NCBI GenBank assembly: GCA_017464305.1
Contig: JAFUDS010000017.1
Location: forward strand, 23,130 to 87,129
Length of the DNA: 64,000 nucleotides
Source of the DNA: Clostridia bacterium
Lineage (GTDB): Bacteria > Bacillota > Clostridia > Christensenellales > Aristaeellaceae
Direction of reading: 5' to 3'
Shown: one piece after another, positions 60,920-64,000 of the stretch
Numbering within the stretch: position 1 is the stretch's first letter
Layout: each line of letters starts with the position of its first letter
The notes under the pieces: generated by a model
What the model saw: the letters and a program-made list of their open reading frames with translations, nothing else
Databases searched by the model: none
What the model was told of the DNA's origin: nothing
Translations under genes and position numbers: made by a program

Positions 60920-62008
60920 ATGAGAAAATATTACCTGGACAATATCAGATGGGCGACTGTGGTACTGGTGGTCGTTTATCACGTGCTCTACATGTATAAT
61001 GGCGAAGGCGTTCTTGGAGGGGTAGGCAAGATCACAGCGCTTGATGTGCAGTATTATGACATTTTCCTCTATGCGGTCTATCCTTGGTTTATGCTCCTGT
61101 TATTCCTTGTATCCGGAATTTGCTCCAGATACTTTCTGGAGAATCACTCCGGGAAGGAATTTGCGAAAAACAGAACAAGGAAGCTGTTGATTCCTTCTAC
61201 TGTAGGCTTATTCGTGTTTCAATTTGTCCAAGGGTATGTGAGCATGTCCATTAGCGATGCTTTTGATTCCATGCAGGAAGCGCCAGCTATAATCAAGTAT
61301 CTCATCATGGCGCTAAGCGGTATTGGAGTTCTTTGGTATATCCAGCTGCTTTGGATTTTCTCGATGGGACTTCTGCTTATCCGAAAAATCGAGAAAAACA
61401 GGTTGTGGAAACTGGGCGGAAAAGCGAACATCCTCGTGATATTGCTGTTGGCCGTTGTGGTATGGGGAGCTGCGCAGATCCTGAATACGCCCGTCATTGT
61501 GGTTTATCGGTTCGGATACTATGGGGTCTCCTTTCTGCTGGGGTATTTTGTGTTCTCACATGATGAGGTGATTGAAACACTGAAAAAGTATTTTGTTCTG
61601 CTGGTGGTGCTTGCGACAGGCTTAGGAGTTGCTTTCTGCGCGGTGTACTTCAATGGAAATTATGCGGAGGCGCCTATCAACAGATCAGTGCTTTTCACAG
61701 GATTCGGATGGTTTGCGGCTATGGCAATCCTCAGCGGCGCGGCTAAATATGCTGATAAGCGGAATGCTTTTACAGCATGGATGAGCAAGAATAATTTTGG
61801 CCTATATGTGTTCCATTATCTTGGGATTTCAACGGTTGCTTTGCTTTGGGGAAAAACCAGGATTCTTCCGGCAACTGCGGTTTATGTTATCAGCCTGATT
61901 GCTGGCTTTGCAGTAGCCTGCGCTTTGAATGCAGTGATATCAAGAATCCCGTTCTTCAGATGGGCGGTGCTTGGAATAAAGAAAGAGAGAAAGAACAATG
62001 TTTCATGA
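60920..62008 (+). CDS. Acyltransferase family 3 membrane protein
   Basis: A 362-residue membrane protein of about ten helices. It starts RKYYLDNIRWATVVLVVVYH, the family's arginine and catalytic-type histidine, and has FLVSGICSRYF and the late FGLYVFHYLGI. Such proteins O-acylate sugars of the surface or peptidoglycan. ATG 60920 follows AAAGGTG. It overlaps the regulator gene by 11 bases. Confidence 0.87.
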   Translation: MRKYYLDNIRWATVVLVVVYHVLYMYNGEGVLGGVGKITALDVQYYDIFLYAVYPWFMLLLFLVSGICSRYFLENHSGKEFAKNRTRKLLIPSTVGLFVFQFVQGYVSMSISDAFDSMQEAPAIIKYLIMALSGIGVLWYIQLLWIFSMGLLLIRKIEKNRLWKLGGKANILVILLLAVVVWGAAQILNTPVIVVYRFGYYGVSFLLGYFVFSHDEVIETLKKYFVLLVVLATGLGVAFCAVYFNGNYAEAPINRSVLFTGFGWFAAMAILSGAAKYADKRNAFTAWMSKNNFGLYVFHYLGISTVALLWGKTRILPATAVYVISLIAGFAVACALNAVISRIPFFRWAVLGIKKERKNNVS

Positions 62009-62432
62009 TAATCTGCTGACGCTTCGGAGAATGTATCATATGACGCAGGAAGACATAGCGGAGAAAGTAGGCGTCTCGCGTCAAGCCGTGGCAAAGTGGG
62101 AAACCGGAGATACAGTTCCGGATCTCGACAAGTGTAAAATCCTTGCGGAGCTTTTTGAAGTGTCACTTGATGATCTGGCGAATTATGAATCGGAGGAGAG
62201 CATGGGCATGGCGATTCCGCCCAAGGGAAAGCATCTCTTTGGAATGGTGACTGTGGGAGAAAAAGGGCAGATTGTGATTCCTGCAAAGGCGAGAAAGATA
62301 TTTGAGATATCCCCTGGAGATCAGCTGGTGATACTGGGCGATGAAAGACAAGGGCTCGCGATCATGAAATCGGAAAGCTTCTTGGCGTTTGCCGATGCAG
62401 TCAGAAAAGGATACGCGGCGAATTCTCCGTGA
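61998..62432 (+). CDS. XRE-type HTH regulator fused to an AbrB-like domain
   Basis: A 144-residue protein. Residues about 3-58 are an HTH_3 domain (LRRMYHMTQEDIAEKVGVSR, AVAKWETGDTVPDL). Residues about 78-125 resemble the SpoVT/AbrB/MazE swapped-hairpin domain (MVTVGEKGQIVIPAKARKIF, then PGDQLVILGDERQGLAI). Two DNA-binding folds are thus joined. The overlap with the acyltransferase suggests that it controls that gene. Confidence 0.85.
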   Translation: MFHDNLLTLRRMYHMTQEDIAEKVGVSRQAVAKWETGDTVPDLDKCKILAELFEVSLDDLANYESEESMGMAIPPKGKHLFGMVTVGEKGQIVIPAKARKIFEISPGDQLVILGDERQGLAIMKSESFLAFADAVRKGYAANSP

Positions 62433-62441
62433 CTAGCACGT

Positions 62442-62610
62442 CTATTCAAGGTCTGCCCGCTGTAAAAACTGTTTCGCGTGCTCATGCTGAGGATTGGTAA
62501 AGACCTGATCCGGGTTGCCATCCTCCAGGATATGCCCCTGATCCAGCAATACCACACGGGTGGATACGTTCCGCACGAATCGCATTTCAAGGGAGACGAC
62601 GATCATGGCT
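62442..62610 (-). pseudogene. C-terminal remnant of an amino-acid ABC transporter ATPase (GlnQ-like)
   Basis: Minus strand encodes MIVVSLEMRFVRNVSTRVVL, then DQGHILEDGNPDQVF and TNPQHEHAKQFLQ, the last 50 residues of GlnQ-type ATPases, ending TAG. Upstream, the frame is broken and no Walker motifs occur. Confidence 0.75.
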
Positions 62611-62660
62611 ATGTACTACATTTCCTTGATTCCACAGGATATGGTTTTATGCCAGATACA

Positions 62661-62689
62661 TTGTGGATTTGGAGTGATGGGGATATAAT
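62661..62689 (+). promoter_or_regulatory. Promoter of the ATC-hydrolase-like gene
   Basis: TTGTGG (62661-62666), 17 bases, TATAAT (62684-62689). Confidence 0.65.
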
Positions 62690-62755
62690 GAGAATACGTT
62701 TTTGTTTGAAGCGTACAGCATTATTACAAAGTAGATGGCGAAAAGTGGAGCAAAA

Positions 62756-63373
62756 ATGAAAGCTAACGAGATCGATAAGAACCTGAAATCATACTCAAAG
62801 GATTACCGGAAGCTTCTGACAAATGAGGGGGTCAAGGACATAGATCAGCGGATTCAGGCTTATGAAACAAGACTACGGGAGATGTACCATTCCGAACAAT
62901 TCAAGAAGCATTGCATTTACCCGACTATGAATGTCTATTTTGTTTATGCGGTAATAGCCATGTGCCTTGAATTAAAGGAAACTGGATATACGAATGATCA
63001 GATCATTCCTGCCGTCGAAAAAAGCATGGAAAGCCGATGGACTCTTTTTGTGAATATCCTGAAGTTTATTGATTTTTTTCCATTCAGTTTTCCTGTCGTT
63101 CGAAAGTGGAATGAGTCTGATCATACGGGGAGGGTCAAAGATGGAAGTATTACCTACGATCGTTTTGATCTGGATAAAGACAAGATCGAATACCATATAA
63201 GCAAATGCATGTACGTAGAGATGTTTTCGTGTTACGGAATCAGACCGCTGTGTAAAATATTCTGCAATACTGATCGGATAGCCTATGCAGGTTTGATAAG
63301 ACATGTCGACTTCATCCGACATTCTGACCTCTCTGATGGAAATGCTTGCTGTGATGAGATCATCAGGAAATAA
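62756..63373 (+). CDS. L-2-amino-thiazoline-4-carboxylic acid hydrolase-like protein
   Basis: A 205-residue protein of the ATC hydrolase family. Support is the N-terminal long-helix layout with ETRLREMYHSEQFKKH and the C-terminal RHVDFIRHSDLSDGNACCDE, whose D-x-G-x-x-CCDE block is the family end. Characterised members take part in L-cysteine formation from ATC, but most homologues are untested. ATG 62756 follows GGAG. Confidence 0.7.
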   Translation: MKANEIDKNLKSYSKDYRKLLTNEGVKDIDQRIQAYETRLREMYHSEQFKKHCIYPTMNVYFVYAVIAMCLELKETGYTNDQIIPAVEKSMESRWTLFVNILKFIDFFPFSFPVVRKWNESDHTGRVKDGSITYDRFDLDKDKIEYHISKCMYVEMFSCYGIRPLCKIFCNTDRIAYAGLIRHVDFIRHSDLSDGNACCDEIIRK

Positions 63374-63387
63374 TGCAGAAGCATGCT

Positions 63388-63468
63388 TAGCAATGTTGAC
63401 ACGCCAACCATAGACAAGTGGCGTGCGATCAACAGCATTGCGGAAAACGGCTGTGATAAAACCTTGTT
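63388..63468 (+). pseudogene. Fragment of the 55,708 secreted-protein gene
   Basis: About 80 bases match 56,942-57,022 closely (ATCAACAGCATTGCGGAAAA, then AAACCTTGTTAATTGA). The match ends exactly where the IS200-type element begins. Confidence 0.85.
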
Positions 63469-63539
63469 AATTGATATGCTTAACCCCCAGCTATGCTGAG
63501 GAGAACGGAATGAGCAGCGGCATGCAGTTGGACAGAAAA

Positions 63540-63597
63540 GCCTCCTATGGTACAATCGGTGAGGTGTCGAAAGCCAAACCCAAAAACCATAGGAGGC
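63540..63597 (+). promoter_or_regulatory. Hairpin that hides the transposase ribosome site
   Basis: GCCTCCTATGG (63540-63550) is complementary to CCATAGGAGGC (63587-63597), which includes the AGGAGG of tnpA. Comparable sequestration limits IS200 transposase translation. Confidence 0.75.
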
Positions 63598-63603
63598 ATC
63601 CCA

Positions 63604-64000
63604 AATGGACGATCAGAGTTTAACACATACGAGATGAAAATGCCAGTATCACATCGTGTTTATCCCCAAATATCGGAGGAAGGTGATGTACGGGAAAGTG
63701 CGGGCGGACGTACGAGAAATTATCAAAACGCTATGCCGCTACAAGAAGGTAGAGATTATCGAAGGAGCAGTCTGCGTGGATCACGTACATCTGTGCGTGA
63801 GCATTCCGCCGAAGATTGCAATTTCCGAATTTATGGGGTACCTGAAAGGGAAGTCCGCCCTCATGATCTTCGATAAGCACCCGGAACTGGGAAATAAGTT
63901 CGAGCGTGATTTCTGGGCGCGTGGGTATTATGTATCCACCATCGGAAATGTAGATGAGGCGACTATCCGGAAGTATATTAAGGAGCAGGAAGAAGAATCC
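63604..64000 (+). pseudogene. tnpA: IS200-type transposase TnpA with an in-frame TGA, truncated by window end
   Basis: Y1/HUH transposase. From ATG 63604: MDDQSLTHTR, then TGA (63634-63636) where relatives carry a tryptophan, then KCQYHIVFIPKYRRK and an open frame to the window end. The HUH pair is in VDHVHLCVSIPP; the catalytic tyrosine is expected in TIRKYIKEQ. No other shift or stop is seen, so the change is a single nonsense mutation (TGG to TGA). This copy would be inactive alone but could move if a complete copy acts in trans. Confidence 0.85.

Larger units (their letters stand above)
63470..64000 (+). mobile_element. IS200/IS605-type insertion element, left part
   Basis: Begins after TTAATTGA with a subterminal CCCCAGC-TAT-GCTGAGG hairpin (63485-63501) typical of left ends, then the transposase gene. 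The right end lies beyond the window. Confidence 0.85.

Noticed and set aside
62478-62759. 93-codon plus-strand open frame
   Set aside because: It is antisense to the GlnQ remnant and has no ribosome site; the remnant explains the sequence.
45409-63636. Alternative genetic code (TAG or TGA as sense)
   Set aside because: Both codons end several intact genes in the window (for example TAG at 34,828 and 60,574; TGA at many), so isolated nonsense changes are simpler.

Overview
The window looks like a chromosomal piece of a Gram-positive Clostridia-type bacterium (Bacillota). IreB, HU, diaminopimelate epimerase, the non-mevalonate IspE kinase, strong AGGAGG ribosome sites, ECF sigma/anti-sigma pairs and several GTG/TTG starts all fit. 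A relative of the Christensenellales is possible but cannot be fixed from sequence alone. TAA, TAG and TGA all serve as normal stops.

Region 1 (1 to about 39.2 kb) is GC-rich, compact and mostly housekeeping: the end of coaBC, a Uma2-type protein, tRNA-Leu, phosphoglucomutase, an Lrp regulator overlapping its aminotransferase, CapA, pseudouridine glycosidase overlapping QueH, a secreted PIG-L deacetylase, gltX and glnS in tandem, ireB, a Big2 surface protein, mnmG with two small coiled-coil membrane proteins, a MATE exporter, tRNA-Pro, an ECF sigma/anti-sigma pair, a GntR regulator with a clear operator, dapF, ispE with a CHAP hydrolase, a GH2 glycosidase, a glycosyltransferase with a flippase-like membrane protein, a two-permease ABC exporter, and HU.

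Region 2 (about 39.3 to 64 kb) is visibly AT-richer, looser and mosaic. It carries a U32-like protein, a GNAT-nitroreductase fusion, a second sigma/anti-sigma pair, NUDIX, flavin reductase, isomerase and phosphatase genes, three ATPases (two with nuclease-like C-termini), an AlbA_2 regulator, bcp, dinB, two copies of a small zinc-ribbon gene, two secreted proteins, and an IS200-type element at the right edge. Between them lie many short duplicated gene ends and starts: pieces of the zinc-ribbon, DUF1653, NUDIX, bcp, isomerase and AAA genes, plus single remnants of ABC, MFS and GlnQ genes. Repeated promoter and leader cassettes appear to be the units that were shuffled.

The most unusual signals are regulatory. 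(a) Helically phased GGTC plus A-tract repeats lie upstream of both ECF sigma genes. (b) A GGTCTRAAAC operator/promoter cassette is present in two full copies and one partial copy, with a compensatory base change in its inverted repeat. (c) A TATAAT to 3-nt-loop hairpin to AGAAAGGA leader with constant spacing is shared by HU and two island genes, also with covariation. (d) A two-hairpin leader occurs twice. No CRISPR array, rRNA or complete prophage is visible.
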